Shown here piece after piece: positions 40,291-54,118 of a stretch of DNA of 64,000 nt (the stretch's first letter is position 1; every line of letters starts with the position of its first letter). Source of the DNA: Lethocerus indicus (taxonomy: Eukaryota > Arthropoda > Insecta > Hemiptera > Belostomatidae); the NCBI GenBank assembly GCA_019843655.1, contig JACDQD010000006.1, positions 22,276,246 to 22,340,245 on the forward strand. Direction: 5' to 3'. The notes beneath the pieces were generated by a model. That model was not told the DNA's origin. It did not search any database and was given only the letters and a program-made list of their open reading frames with translations. The translations under genes were made by a program, and so were the position numbers.

Positions 40291-43200
40291 AATACTTTAT
40301 TTTCTCTGAATATACATCGTAAACGATAGATGAATGTTGATTGTTACATGCATTCCGGCCCATGGGCCTTACTACATTTATGTACAGGTACTACAATTTA
40401 CGAATTCTTTATTTACTTTAAATGCAAATAACGGGTTGCCAACTCCGTTGTTTTGTCACCAGTTGTAGAATTTGCCTTTTTCTTTGGGGATTTAGGTTTT
40501 GGAAACCAGAGGGTTTCCTTAAATTGTTTAGGTATTTATTATATCATTTGTTCTGTTCGTCTCGTGGATGTCATCGCAGACAGTTCAATTCAAATTGAGG
40601 TTATCGATTATTGGGATCTCTACAAAATGTCATAAGCATTTACTCCTTTAAATATATCGTACGTTGAGGTACACTTTTGCTGCGTCACTCAAGAAGGGAC
40701 TCGCTTATTAAGTAAGATTTCTCATCGACCATTTCATATCTATCTAGTTTATCCCTAGCCTCTTTCTTGTGAACTAACCTGGGTTAACGTTTTTTTTAGA
40801 GTAAGCTTCGCCATAATCGCTGTACCTTAGGAACTACATTAAGAGAATAAAGAAGTTAATCTTCTCCCCCATCTCATCATACAGATATATAATTTTCAGG
40901 AAATCCTCCGATATTTTAAATTTATTTCTCGATTTTTCGCGGCAGACCCCACTGTCAGTAAAATTCTAATTTTCTGAATTGAAATTCCTACGAACTTCCG
41001 AGTAAAGAGAATTAAAATTAGGCTAATCCAGTAACTGTAAATCGGCATATCATTTTTCAGGCTCATTATTCAGTATATTTGAATAAAACCGACGTCTTTT
41101 TTCAATGGTCCTTGCGCCACCGCCACAATGGCGAGGGCGTTCAAATGTTTATTTACTCTTGGGCTTATTACTGTACAGTCTCCCTGCACATCCTTGGTAT
41201 CTAATGACCGGTTTCTGGATTGATGGGGCTCCTGTTAATGCGGGCCGATAAAAACTGTGGGCGAGGATCACCCCTGGGAATAGGAGAGTCCCCCTCCCCC
41301 GGGACCACATCAACCCCGCTTCAACCGTCCTCACGGCTGATACACCGGCCAAACTAAATATATTCCGCATCAAGTTTTGATTCGGAATTGATAATAAAAA
41401 ATAACGACTGTTCTACCGACAGAGTCAATATTAAATGTGGGTTTAATAAATAAATAAATAAATTACGCGTTGAACATGAACTCGTTATATAACATCTAAT
41501 TCGGATGTTGTGCGGACGCGTTGGAAACGACATTTTGTATTCAAAACCGATATCGCATCATTTCACAGTTTGAGAAATACGCGAAAATCATCGATTTTTT
41601 GTGGGGAGTACAAAAGAATGCACCGGCAGGATAGAATATTTCAAATTAATAAAGAGATAAAGAAAGGGTAATGTTGGAGGTAGATAGACCTAAAAGTTGT
41701 TTGAAGGCTGAAGGGCGTGTATTTCAAACACTTGAATGCTGCTGAGAAACAGGAGAAAATTTAATGGGATTTTTCTGTTTTCATACATCCCATTATTTGT
41801 AGTGATAGAAATTGTTCATTTTAACAAACATTCGCCATTTATTATTTGGAGATTCGTTTGATTTTCCTAATTGAGGACAATGACATTAATTTTTCCTAAT
41901 CTAATTTTAATTTAAGATAAATGTAATTAATGAATTTGTTTCGTTATCCTTGAGACATCGTCCCGGACCTCGATCTCGTTCACTTACCCATCTACTTAAC
42001 AGCGGAGCCTGATGTAGCCTAGGGGGTAGGGGGAATTTATTTAGGGTGGCTTTAATTCAGCCGGGAGGAAACTTACCATTTAACTTAATAAGTACAGGGG
42101 GGGAGGGAAGCTCAGAGGGGAGCACTCTAACTGGAGTCTGGCTCCGTTAGGAGTACACACTCACGCACATACGCACATAGAGCCATAAAATCCAAGATTT
42201 ATTGGTTGCCGGAGTCTCAAAGTTGAACGAAATCTCCTTCGGCAAAATTGAATATTCCGAATGTTCCGAATGAATTGCGTTAACTTGTCCATAATTTCCT
42301 GCCCTGCTGAATCAACGGACGTCTCCCTATTTAACACCAAATCTTCCGGCGTTATAGTTTTGCACAAAATCTAATTAAGACGGCACTTCGTCCAGCGAAA
42401 ATAGTTATACTGGGCCAAATATCCGCTATATATACATTATAATTTATAAATATAATCAATGGTAGTCGAGTACCGATTTATTAGCAGGATTAATAAGTAA
42501 AAACACCTGTAAATTCGTAGGTGTTTGTTTAGCTCTCCGGTTTAATACCTGATAAACCAGTTTCAAGACTTGAATCGATCCTGTTTTACTTATTCAGACG
42601 GGTAACTGCATGCGATGACAACTCGCCTCACAGTCCAGTGGGTAGACTGTGAAAAGTTTTGAGGATGACTCGCGTATCCTTTGATACGGTGGGAATTTAA
42701 TCGAAACAGAAGCCGCGATTTTCAGTCGCCCGCCGAAGGGAAGAAATTAAACGATACGGAGTTAACAATTCGATTAGATTGAGCGTCCCTGGGCACGTGC
42801 TCGACCTTCTTTTGAGTTCTTTAGAACCGGAGCTATTCAAGACTCTCGGAAAGTTTATTACAAAGAGGGACGGACGAATTATAATCCGGCGGTACCCGGA
42901 AACTAAACGATAGGAAGAAATCAAGTCCTCTCTCCTCAGATTCAAACGGAATTCGAGTCCACGGTTTATATCTCCTGCTTATATTGAAAAACAAATATTA
43001 TATGTGGATTCTTTAATTTGGAATCCTGTTTCGAGGCACCACTTCAACCGATCCCTCAGCGAAGATGCTGCTCGACTTTCGCAACGGCAATTTAACGTTG
43101 GAATTTTTTTATTTTTGGTCTCGGGTGCCAATCTAATTAAATTCGACGTGTGACATATAACTGAGTTAGTTTGAGTAGAAAAACGCCGCCTAAAGAGGGA

Positions 43201-46200
43201 GTTAAAAAGGGGGGCCGAGTAATTGCATACACGTGCTGGCGCTGCCATTAATGTTTCAGTGCCGGCGGCCGCCCACCATCCGACACGAAATCAACCGCCC
43301 TGTTCAACTACTTCACATATCGTAGCGATAGAAGAATTATTTTCTCTTTCATTCTTGAATTTATTCGTTTGTCATCTGAATTGGATTCATAGTATATTTA
43401 ATTAAAACACGTAATAAACGTTTGTCATAAAACCTCCATTGGTATCAGTCAAAAATTGAAAATTATAATAAAACCGGTTTATCGTTTAAATTTCTAGCGG
43501 TGTGCTGCCGCGATAGACCCCGGAATTTCAACGCAGTGTTGCTCTTACTATTTCAATAATTCATCATTCTATATTTCTTTATATATATAGACATCAAATA
43601 CGAACGATATGTATCTAGAATGGACACGATTTCAGAGGACGATCCATCTACTAATCCGAAGTTATCGAGCGTCGGACGCTTCGATAATCGATCCGGTATA
43701 ATTCAGATAATTTCAGTTTATGGTACGTGCGACCCTACCTGCCCTTCTCTCAGCGCATCGTGAATTATTTTATGTTTAATAATAGTTTTCATCACTTCAT
43801 AAAAGTTGGCATATTTGAATTTCAGTGAGCGAACTGTAGAGAATAACATCAATCTCTAATTGCTTTTGGTTTCCATGACGAAACTATGAAAATATAAGGT
43901 AATAAATAGAGTACAGATACGAAATTTAACATTATAATCAAGACAGCAATATATTGCAATACATTGTACCCGTATGTCGATTAATACAGTTTTGATAAAT
44001 CTGTTGAAAATCCAATTCCAAATTCTTCATTCCGGGTAGGGTGAGAAGTAAAAGATGGAGAGAGTTCGTTTCCCCGAACCGATATCAAATAAAGTCCGCA
44101 ATTTTCCTCCAAAATAAAAACAGATAAAACAAACTGAAACCCGTCCGGGAAGTAACAACGCTTTTATTACCGTTTTCGAATAATGCAAATGGTTAGGGGT
44201 CGGATGGGAGGGGGAACGTGCCCACACCGAAGGATTCAATACACGACTCATCGTTTAATAACCGGGCAGATGATGATTCCCCTCCCGACGGCAATTGATA
44301 TTGGATTCCTGGGGGTTTTAACCTGGGATTTCAATAGGAGCCCCCCTCCTCCCTATTCCCTGGAGCGGCAGCTCCAGTCCAAAAATATAAGAGCCTCCCG
44401 CCCCGAACCCGATTTATTCCCCGGCCACCGATCCCGTGCAAAATTTCTCCTCCGCTAAGAACAATCGTCGGCGGATAGGGATAGTTGGGCCTCCCGATAG
44501 TTATGGCGCCCAAGCACGAATCGCCGAACGAATTACAGGTTGTGTAGTCTCCTTCGGACTACGTGTAAATGACCGTCCCAGCCTGGTATACACAGCCACG
44601 ATTACGGACGTTAATTGTTAATTATTGAAGATGTTAATCGTTTCGACGCTTTTTGTATAATTATATCTGATTGTGAGGCCTATAAAGAAACAACGAATCA
44701 AAAACTGCGGAGTGGACCTAACACTACGGTTAAGTGTAAATGAATTATTGTGGGCCACCTGACACAAACTAATGTTTCAATTCCTATATAATTTCAATGA
44801 TTTCATCTAACTTTATCGGTAGATTGAACAGGAATTCGCATAATGAATTCTTATATGGTACAATGAAATACCAACGTACGATTAGAGATTCAGATACTCG
44901 AAGCATGCAATGATCGTATTTCCAATGGTATAATCTGAGTATGAGTCACTAAGGAATGAAGAGCTGAAAACACTATTGTAAGAGATTCCACATTGTCAGA
45001 CGAAATACTATTGCAACACTTACTTAATTCGTAGCAAACTTCGCAGCCGGGCAGGGGTTGGAGGTCAGCGACCCTAAACGCAGTTTAAGTTTAAAGTTAC
45101 GCGGGCGCGGCGCATCCGAAAGAGAAACGGGACCGGAGGAATATTAGTAAACCTGGAACGGCCATCACAGCAAACGACGACCCCACCAAACTTGACCCCA
45201 ATCGAACTTACATGGGATGAGCCGCGAGTGGGAAGTTAGGGAAACGTTGCAGGCGCACCCGAATCATTTATGCGATTCACTTTCGGAGGCCTATTACTCT
45301 GAACCACTTTCTAGGAACGAACGCTCACAATATGAACACAAAGAAAATCGGTCCCTAACAGTAAACATTTTCATCACACCAAAGATTTTTAGCCTCTACC
45401 TATGCGGGCCACCATATGGTAGAATTTTGTGTTATTTTGACGACTATGAGAATTGGTTTTCTACCATCGACAAAAAATTGAAGACAGTTGACGTTAGAAA
45501 ATCTGATCATGATTTTGATTCGTAATTTCACCTATAATTTCCGAGATATGGAATATAGAATACGGTCTAGCTGTGGGGGATGATTTTATGAACGAGGTAG
45601 CTTGTATTGCATTATTTTCTGGCAATTTGTCTACTGACCGTCCATATTTACTGCCAGTACAATTAGAGCTTCCATAAGTTCAAATTGCACTAAATAAATG
45701 ATGAGGAAGACCGGGGAGGTTGAATCGAGTGCTGGCATAGGAGTGGGCGTTCTGCCCACGCAGTGCCCTTTCATTAAAGGCAGACGCCCCCACCCCCACC
45801 CCACCTCATCCCCAACACCATCGCTCGGCATCGTTCAGGAATTTAACTCGGGCTTTAATGGACAACGAAGCCCCCATTACTCCTCTCTCGTTTTATCTTC
45901 GTTTTTTTTTTTACTTTTCATCTTTTCTTTTCTTCCTACATCGGCGCTATAAAATATGGCGCAGTGACAAATATTAAGAAACAAATAAAGCCATTAGTTC
46001 CGGAATCCGATGTACTGGCTCCTCAGAGTGGACGTGTATTGATGCGCATTAAATAAGAACGGGACACATCTCACGAGGATCGTTTATTTTCTCTCGAAGC
46101 AAACGTACTGCGTAAATGCTAGGAGGAACAGAAAAAACTTCTTTAGTATCGAGCAAACATATTTCCCAATAATCTCTATCCCCAAAATGAATTTCGCTCA

Positions 46201-47040
46201 AATATTTTTAATATGCTACATATTTTTCATTCAACTATCGCAAACGTTTCGAAAATAAGCAAGAGTAAGAAGAAAGTGTTTATTTAATTATATTATAATC
46301 GTAAAAGTATGCATTATTATATTTTGATATTCACATATTTAGTACAGAGATTTTTTTTTGGGAGTAAGATATTTAAATTGGTCCAGCCAGATTGCGAAAC
46401 GTTCTGCAATTATTATACGCGCATTTTATGCCGGAAATAGTGGCACTCTCGGACTTAATACCGTTTTGAGGCTTATTGCTATTACATCTCATGGGAAGGT
46501 CCCCTGTATTTTTGGATCTGTGACGCCTGATATATTTATAATACTTCTGTTGTCTGCTCCATTTTCATATTCCGGATCTAGAGGGATGCAGCCGTTCACC
46601 ACCTGTAGAGTGTCTGTGCCCATCTTTCTGCACTGCGAGAAGTAGTAAGGTTCTCTGAGCGACCGGAAGGGCTGTTTCCCGCTTGCCGGAGGCCCCGTAC
46701 GCAGGGAAAACCACGCGAAAGGCCCCGCGTTTAGATTGCGCCCACTTCAAAGGCCACCAATTTCTGATTGGCGAGGTACGAAACAGTTCACGCGAACCCG
46801 TTCCAACCCGGTACCAACGTCTCCGTGACCCGCCTCGTTCCACCGGCCTTAGATTAGGACACTCGGCTGTCCCCGCGGGTTTAGTCGAACTTCCAGTGCG
46901 ATTTGAGGTGTACACAGAGTGAATTCAAGGCCTAGCAGGCACCTCACAATTGCAGGGCAGCCAATTTTGTAGAAACCAAAACTTACAACCAAATAATCCC
47001 AGAGATACGATCGGGATATGAGAACAGTAGTACTATTGCT

Positions 47041-47100
47041 AGGCGCTTAATGCTAATATTCAAAGCAGTAGATGTATGATGGTTTAGTATCAAGCGTCGT
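47041..47100 (+). repeat. 60-bp hairpin repeat, copy 1
   Basis: Starts AGGCGCTTAATGCTAATATT, contains GTATGATGGTTTAGTATCAA and ends GCGTCG. Same layout as the copies at 51287 and 53046. The outermost bases form a short inverted repeat (AGGCGCTT against AAGCGTCG, imperfect). Confidence 0.7.
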
Positions 47101-48582
47101 TTAGGAAACGTAATAGGGCTACCGCAAGCGGAGATACTGATTTGAGCACTTAGTGGCGAGAAACCGAAAAACCTTGTTCGTTACGATTTATTACGTGGCG
47201 TCAGCGCGATTTTCGGCTGCCATCTAAATTTTAAGTAAATGGATCACTTGCTCATATCTCCTGGCACTACGCCCTCAATAAGCGTTGGGTGGCAATAGCC
47301 TTTGCACATCCCCCCCACCGGCGTGATTTCTATGCATAATGCACAAATTTTGAAGATTTATTATGCATAAATATTTTATAGTTTCATTTTGTTAGTGCGT
47401 TTGCAGAACTTTCAGTTTGTAGATAGTCGAAAGAAAGCTACAAAAGAGCAACTACAACATGTTCAATTTCCCAGATCTAATAACTAGCTAACGTCGATAT
47501 TGCTTTACATTTTAAAAGTTACAATGACTATTGAGACAATAAATAAATAATAATAATAATGTACATAATTATTCACTATTACTATGTTTGTTTTCCCATT
47601 GTTAACCTTTCATTCTTTGCTTCATTAATTATTGACCTTTTACAAGCGTACGAAATTTTGTTGCGTCAACATTTCTGAAAATATAGTTTGTCTTTAAAAC
47701 TCCTAACCAACCTTTCAACAGATTTATGATATTTACGTTATGGATCTCGTTGGGAAAGTTTCATCATCTTCTCAGAACTGTTTTACCGCTTCGAGAGAAT
47801 TTCTTGTAACTCCCGTCCGGGCATAGTCTGCCGAATCTGCGTAAATAGAGTGGAGAACATTTATTTATGTCTGGAAACAACACCATTAAGTTGTACATTG
47901 CCCCTGTTTACTCTCTTGTTCACGTAAGTAAAAAATGAAAGTTCTTAGGCAAAAACACTTCAGTCATTCATACTAGCGTTCTTAATTCATTTTATATGGG
48001 TTTAACATATTTTTTTGTTCCAATGCAAAAAATGCTAGAAATATGTCATTCAAGACAGAAAAAAATTAGCTTTTCATAAAAAATAGTGGCTCTATCCTGT
48101 GAAGCTATTTTCTATCGCCAATTATAATTAAGCAACTCCTTACGAGACAGTGATCACTATTTGAAACAGTTTAAACATTTTTGATATTATCAAAGACAAC
48201 CATATCCCAATATTTTCTTCTTTATAATCACTCTGCACAGGTAACTACAACATTTTTAAATATAAGGTTTCTTGACCTAGCAAAAGTATAAGTAAATAAA
48301 GACTATCTTGAACTCATAACAATATTACAGGTAACTGGTGAATCGTATTTATCAGAGTGTACCGAGTGTACTGCGGATGCACAGAAACATTGCGTCGCGG
48401 AGTAATAAATGAAAGACAATAACCGAGTGGCATAGGACCAGAGAAAAAATGGGGGTTTGGAAGAAAGGAGACAAAGTAGAGAAAAGAGAATGAGAGGAAG
48501 AAGGAGGGGCACAGGATAAATATTTTAAAAGTAGTGTACCGAGTCGGGCCCCGGAGGAGGCTGGAGAGAGACAGAGAGATCG

Positions 48583-48586
<4 letters not shown>

Positions 48587-48616
<30 letters not shown>
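48587..48616. repeat. (AG)n microsatellite
   Basis: About 15 units of AG, preceded by imperfect GA repeats from about 48563. It generates the Ser/Leu-rich minus-strand frames of this region. Confidence 0.9.
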
Positions 48617-48619
<3 letters not shown>

Positions 48620-50409
48620 GAGAGAGGGAGATGCAGATAATAGGAGTGGAGGCGGTGAGGCGCCATTCAAACAAGGCATCCGCCCCCGGCCAGCTCCGGC
48701 CCCAGCCGCCGCCCCCGACACCGCACCATTTTCAACCATACAATTCCTCCCCCTACCCCACTATATTTTGCGGGGGTCGGGCCTCAAGACTTATAAATAT
48801 TCAAAACTTTCTCCGGAGGACGGAGCAATTTTATACGCAAAAAAAATGAAATAATAAAATACGAGAGCCCACCCAGGCCCGATAGCGATAACGATCAGAC
48901 CGTCGCAATTAATTTTTTATTGTCTCAGATATGAATTCAATAGAGGATACGGGAATATAGCTAGAGACCCAATCTCTATCTAGTTCATATTTTCAATAAG
49001 TGTGAAGCCTCCTCCACCCATCCAGCCACACACTGTGCAACACTTATATAAAAGCTGGTAGGTAGTGTCACCTTCCTAATGCCATATCGCTGTGATATAA
49101 CCGCTCATGTCAAACAGACTTGACTCACAATAATAAAAATAAACACACATAGGGAGTAAATATTCTCTCTTCACTTTTAATATTTTCTAAATTTTTCTCG
49201 GTTTATTCCTTCGAATATTTTTGGTGAATTCCTGACTACCGAACATGCCACGCATGATTTACCGACGGAACGCTGCCGAGAAGGCGAAACCTGTCCAGCA
49301 CAGGTTGAAATCACCGAAATAAACAGTGGAACGATATTTTTGTACAGTTGCTACTGTACAAAACATTTTGGGGTCAAACTCAATCGATTATTTATCGTGG
49401 GATATCTAAGATTTTCGGTACCGGATTATGTTTTTTTTATTTCTTTTTTTTTATTTAGAGTTAGAGGCCCCGCAAATACGTTGGCACGGGCTCAAATAAA
49501 GGGCACCCTCCGATGCGATGGTGGTCGGGGTAGGAGGGGTGAGTTCCTCGCTTTATTGAAGCTTTCCATCTTTGGCAAGTCGCTCGTTTTCCAGCGTCGG
49601 GGGGTGGCGGCAGGGAGCGGGGTTTTAGGGGCGGAAAGGACCGTGAACTTGGACAATTATTTGGGTCGGCCTATATTGTGCGGACAATAGCGTGGGCTGT
49701 GGAGCCCACCGGGGGAAATTTAATTTAAAAAAATTTAATTAAGTCGTCAAATTAATTTGACCGACGATTAGCGCAATAACGGGCGCATGGTGTTTGATTA
49801 CTGTAGAGCGGAAAGGGAAGCGGTCGAAATGGTCGGTCAGACGAGTGCTACTTTTCGCCCTGCCATTAGTTCACATTGCCTGCAAGCACGATAAAAAATA
49901 TAGGAAGACTTTTTTAACACGCTTGTGGGTATCGGGCATATTACCTGGAATTAATAAACCTCGCTGGAAAGTGCAATTTATTGAATTCCGTATCAAGCCA
50001 ATTAATTAATTCGGAAAAACTGAACAAAACGTCGATAAAAATATTCGAGAATGAGCAATATAATAATACAAAACGTATACACAATATAACACCGTCTACA
50101 GGTTTGGACTGCGGGGTGAGTTTTAAACCCCTCTGTAGACTGTGACGCTAAACCTCGGTAAGAGAATCGGGCATTTGAAAGGAGCTCCGTTTGGTCCGGT
50201 CAAGGATAAGTGGAGCGAAAACGGTGCGGGGGGGGCGAATTAAGTAGGGGGTGGCCGGTGGAGAGGGTGGCACTTACAGGAGGCTAGTGTAAGCACAGCG
50301 GGGAGCGCCGCATCTGAGCCCGTGTGTGAGCATGAGCGCCACTATTCGTGCCCGCGTGTATGTGTACTTTTAGCTCTGCCTTCCCCAACACGCAATTTAC
50401 TCGGTGGGC

Positions 50410-50434
50410 TCTCTTTCTCTCCCTCCCTCCTTCC

Positions 50435-50484
<50 letters not shown>
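50410..50484. repeat. (CT)n / polypyrimidine tract
   Basis: About 75 bases of pure pyrimidine on the plus strand, mostly CT with CCCTCC interruptions, in the GC-rich island 50.1-50.65 kb. A purine/pyrimidine mirror tract of this length can form triplex DNA in vitro (general knowledge). Confidence 0.9.
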
Positions 50485-50488
<4 letters not shown>

Positions 50489-51286
50489 AAACCACCGTCT
50501 TCGGACTTATTTATGAAGATAGTCCCGCTGTCCCCCCTCAGTGAGAGGCCTCTGATTCGACGCTTGGCCCCGATTACCTTTTCCGAGGTCGAAACTTACC
50601 ACTGTCGCGTCCCGTCGTATTACCGACGGGGTCGGTAAGGGGGAAATTCACGTCACAAGAGGCCGTGAATCGAACAGAAAATATCGGGCCATTACAAGAG
50701 TCATGAGTTCATCGAGAGTTCGCAACACACGATTTCTGTCGCACATCGAGACATTAAAAATAATAATCCCGCCCTACTTCGTCAGCGTTTCTATAATTAT
50801 ATTACATTTTGGTATCATTATCTAATTAACATTAATTATTTACAGAATAGACTATAGCGGGGTAGGTGGTTTCGGGGCGGTGTCCAATTAAGACGGCCGA
50901 AATGTGAAACCAATTATAAACTAATAGTGGAGAAGTAAACACATCACTTACAATCTATAACTATTGAGCTGACAAAAACGTGTATCATAATTTTACTTGA
51001 AATTATAATAACGCCGGGTTGACGGCGCGAATTCAATTTACTAATTTGTTTTAATTCCCTTCTGGGCCGGATGGGACATAAACTGGGCGCCAGTGTTGAG
51101 GAGAGTCACCGAGCCTCTACTTTAATACCGGCGTCGCTGAGTCACTAACAAACGCGGGCGGCTCACAGTTTGATCGGTTTATTTCCCTTGGAAATAAGAT
51201 TAACGCTTCATAAGAATTTAATTAAATAACAGAATAACAGAGTAAATGAAAATCAAAACAAAAAATCGCACATTACTGTACATGTT

Positions 51287-51346
51287 AAGGCGCTTAATGC
51301 TATCGTTAAAGACAGTGCTGTAATGATGGTCTAGTATCAGCGCCTT
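51287..51346 (+). repeat. 60-bp hairpin repeat, copy 2
   Basis: AAGGCGCTTAATGCTATCG to GGTCTAGTATCAGCGCCTT, with complementary ends AAGGCGC and GCGCCTT. A second partial right end, GCGCCGTCTAGTATCGAGC, follows directly at 51349-51367, like a nested or duplicated end. Confidence 0.75.
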
Positions 51347-52117
51347 AAGCGCCGTCTAGTATCGAGCATTCCACAGGTGATAGACACAGAAAAAAATAAT
51401 ATTTGTTATTATTAAGGCCTGACATTAATTCAGATTTCAAATATAAATAAATTTTAAGTGCCTTCTGTTCCTCAGTAATGGTTTTTATGATTAACATAGA
51501 AACATTTCATGTTTGCCTAAATATATTTAAATTAATTCTATGCACTGCTTTTAATACGTAAAATAATAAAAATCGAAGTCAACTGCAACTAATTATTTTT
51601 GTATATACTCCAAAAAAATACGCTTCCAGGGTTTTGACCAGGAAAATGGGTAAGTTTCATTTACTACTTATATTACCCCTTTGAGACAAACAGAATGACA
51701 TTCAAGGAAGATTTTTTTATACATGGCGTCGAAATAGTCTTTCCAAAACAGCCAATAGTTTCTTCGTTTTTCTGCCACAGCTTTCACTAAGTAAAACTAT
51801 ATCGCTGAAAATTGAAGCCGAGCCAGAATTTTGAAGATGCATTGCGCCCTTTCAGGATATAGGTGGGGTGGTAGGGGTAGGGGTAGCGTGTAGAAAGCGA
51901 AGATACCAGCCAATGTCAAAATAAATTCATTGCATCAAATGATTCATTACTGTATTTGTGCGCTTTCGAAATGGAAAGTTCACTGCTAAATCATCTGTTC
52001 AATTGTTTTTCTTGCTATTTAATGGGGCTAAATTATAATTGGCAGCGCCGATATGGCAAGGTCGTCTCGGTTTGGACGATTATTTCGAAAAATATGCTTC
52101 GGAAGAATCATTAGTAT

Positions 52118-52580
52118 ATTTGATCACACAACTGGTCATAACTATTAGGTTTGACATCCAAATATATGACAGGGAGGCTATCTGGTATTATGTATTTACG
52201 ATCACAAAAGTTTTCCTGTTGATCGAAAATTTATTGAAAAACGTTTATTTTTAGTAATCTAGTTAATAGGCGCAAGTGCGCACAACGAACATCAGTCAAG
52301 TACATTGCCGTACCACCCTCAGGGGTGCGCTAGCGTCGCGGTGCAGGTAAACCCAACCAAATTTATTTAAGTACATTCGCGCACCAACCACGGGGGAGCG
52401 CCAGCGTCTCGGTACAGGTAAACCCAACGAACTTTAGTTAAGTACATTTCCGCACCACCCTCAGGGGGCGCTAGTTAAGCGATGCAAGTGCACCCAACCA
52501 ATACTAATTAAGTACATTTCCGCACCACAATCAACCAGCAGCCCCTCGCAGACCACAAAACAGGTATTCTAAATTAGTAT
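52118..52580. mobile_element. Composite element with direct ~70-bp tandem monomers
   Basis: The left ~150 bp is homologous to 27569-27720. From about 52275 to 52545 there are three to four direct monomers of about 70 bp (CCCAACGAACTTTAGTTAAG, TACATTTCCGCACCACC, AGGGGGCGCTAGTTAAG). The right end CCCTCGCAGACCACAAAA and GGTATTCTAAATT is shared with 1540-1573. Short open frames here are not protein-like. Confidence 0.75.
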
Positions 52581-53045
52581 ATTCGTGTCAGAGTAAATAT
52601 GCTTTTTTGTTAAGTATTATATTTTCAATCCACGAAATTAAACATCAATTATCTGCAAAGTGATGTGTATTTTGCCGGTCAATTAAGGATCTGACGATAT
52701 GGAGGTATGAATAGTAGGTAAATTACCTTCATTAGTGTCATTAGTAATGGACATCAATTGGATTCAAATTTCCTGATTTGTTGTTGGTAATGAATGTATC
52801 AAATTCATTGTCCATAATCCATTTATATTTATTCAAGCAGCAATAAATCGCGCTCAATAATTGTTACATTTATGTACTTTCAAATTCCCCAAATTATGTT
52901 TCTCTATCAATCACAATCAAAAATATTGGTAATAAAAAAAATAATTCATTAAACTAAATTCATTAATTTGCGATTAAAATCGCAACCAAGGTCAAATTTT
53001 AATATTCTACAGTATACATTCATAATCCGTGAAATTTTGATACTC

Positions 53046-53105
53046 AAGGCGCTTGATACTAATCCATCATTACAGTACTGTCCTGCGTAATAGCATTAGC
53101 GCCTT
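53046..53105 (-). repeat. 60-bp hairpin repeat, copy 3, inverted
   Basis: Read on the minus strand it gives AAGGCGCTAATGCTATTACG, CAGTACTGTAATGATGG and ATTAGTATCAAGCGCCTT, closely matching copy 2. Exactly 60 bp like copy 2, with the same complementary ends. The words GGCGCTAATACTA and TAGTATTAGCGCC also occur inside the foldback elements, so the two families are related. Confidence 0.75.
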
Positions 53106-53702
53106 GTGATAATAATACGAAGGTGCTCGTGTGATTTTCTGGTTTCTTTCACCTATTAAGTTTTAAGCTAGACCGGCTTCAGTCCAACGAAAAAAATAAG
53201 TTGGTGACAATTTCACAGGGATTGTAAAGTTACACAGGCGAATGAGAACCTGTTGGTTCGCTATATATCTGCAAATTTATGGGTATTGAGTAGAATTTTA
53301 AAGTTCTTTTACCATTTAAACTGTCAAATGATTGTTGCTTTCATCACGAAATAAGACCTGAAATGGAGACACTATCGCAGCTATGATCGTGATACCCCAC
53401 AACTTTTGTCTGGGACTTTTCCCCCGCAAGGATTGAAACGCTACCCCCTCCTTTGTCCCCATTTCCTGCCTTTTGATCTCATTCAAGTCTCGGATCTTTT
53501 GATTTAAACTTCCATTCACAGCTGACCGCTTCGGGTGCGGATAGAAGCACTTGCTCTTCGAAACTGAAAAGAGAAGAGGAGACTGTTGATGCATAATTAA
53601 ACGCCGGGCCATCAGCGCCGGTAATTATATATTATATTTATATAATATAAATATATTAAACTAAGTAGATACTAGTTGAAGAATTATTATTCACTGTCAC
53701 AT

Positions 53703-54118
53703 GTACTGAGGATGGCGAGCAGCCGAAACCGGTCTAGCAAAAGACCAAACCAGCGAGAGGAGACAGAAATCCACGAAATCTACGGTAAAATATTTTTGAA
53801 ATGATAAATTTAATGATCATCTGCTAAGGTCAGTTATAATATATTTTAATATTTGAGTTATTTTTGACACTTATAAAACGCGTAGTGTATTCAGTTTAAT
53901 GCGTTACTAGTTCCAATGGTACGGCGCACCCAATACTAGCCCGCAACACAGGCCTGTCTTACATTTTAGTATTAGCGCCTTACAGTACAAGTGACAGTGA
54001 CAGTGCAGTGAGGATGCCCGAAAAACATCCAAAGTGCCAAAAGTGACTAACACCGCTACTGAAGGTGGCCAACAGCCGAAACCGGTCTAGCATAAGACCA
54101 AACCAGCGAGAGGAGACT
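53703..54118 (-). mobile_element. Two adjacent foldback-family fragments
   Basis: 53703-53784 is an outer arm (AGCCGAAACCGGTCTAGCAA through CACGAAATCTACGG). 53880-54118 is a middle plus an arm (GTATTCAGTTTAATGCGTTA, TTTTAGTATTAGCGCCTTAC, then the long arm ending AACCAGCGAGAGGAGAC). Both lie in the same orientation, reversed relative to the copy at 7993, and are separated by about 95 bp of unrelated AT-rich sequence. Confidence 0.75.

Larger units (their letters stand above)
39901..52117. other. Gene-free with GC-rich islands and repeats
   Basis: Islands near 41.2, 42.65-43.3, 44.0-44.6, 45.0-45.25, 45.7-45.9, 46.55-46.95, 48.5-48.8, 49.45-49.7, 50.1-50.65 and 50.85-51.2 kb. A CCAATTTCTGATTGG pair of facing CCAAT boxes lies at 46758-46772. 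The 116-codon frames at 46565-46915 and 49340-49690 have no recognised domain. An (AAAT)n run is at 41445-41463. Confidence 0.5.

Noticed and set aside
46565..46915. 116-codon minus-strand frame with little low complexity
   Set aside because: The most protein-like intergenic frame, but I recognise no domain, the overlapping 79-codon plus frame is equally open, and no splice-linked neighbours exist.
50284..50638. Arg/Glu-rich and Ser/Leu-rich frames
   Set aside because: Direct translations of a polypyrimidine tract.
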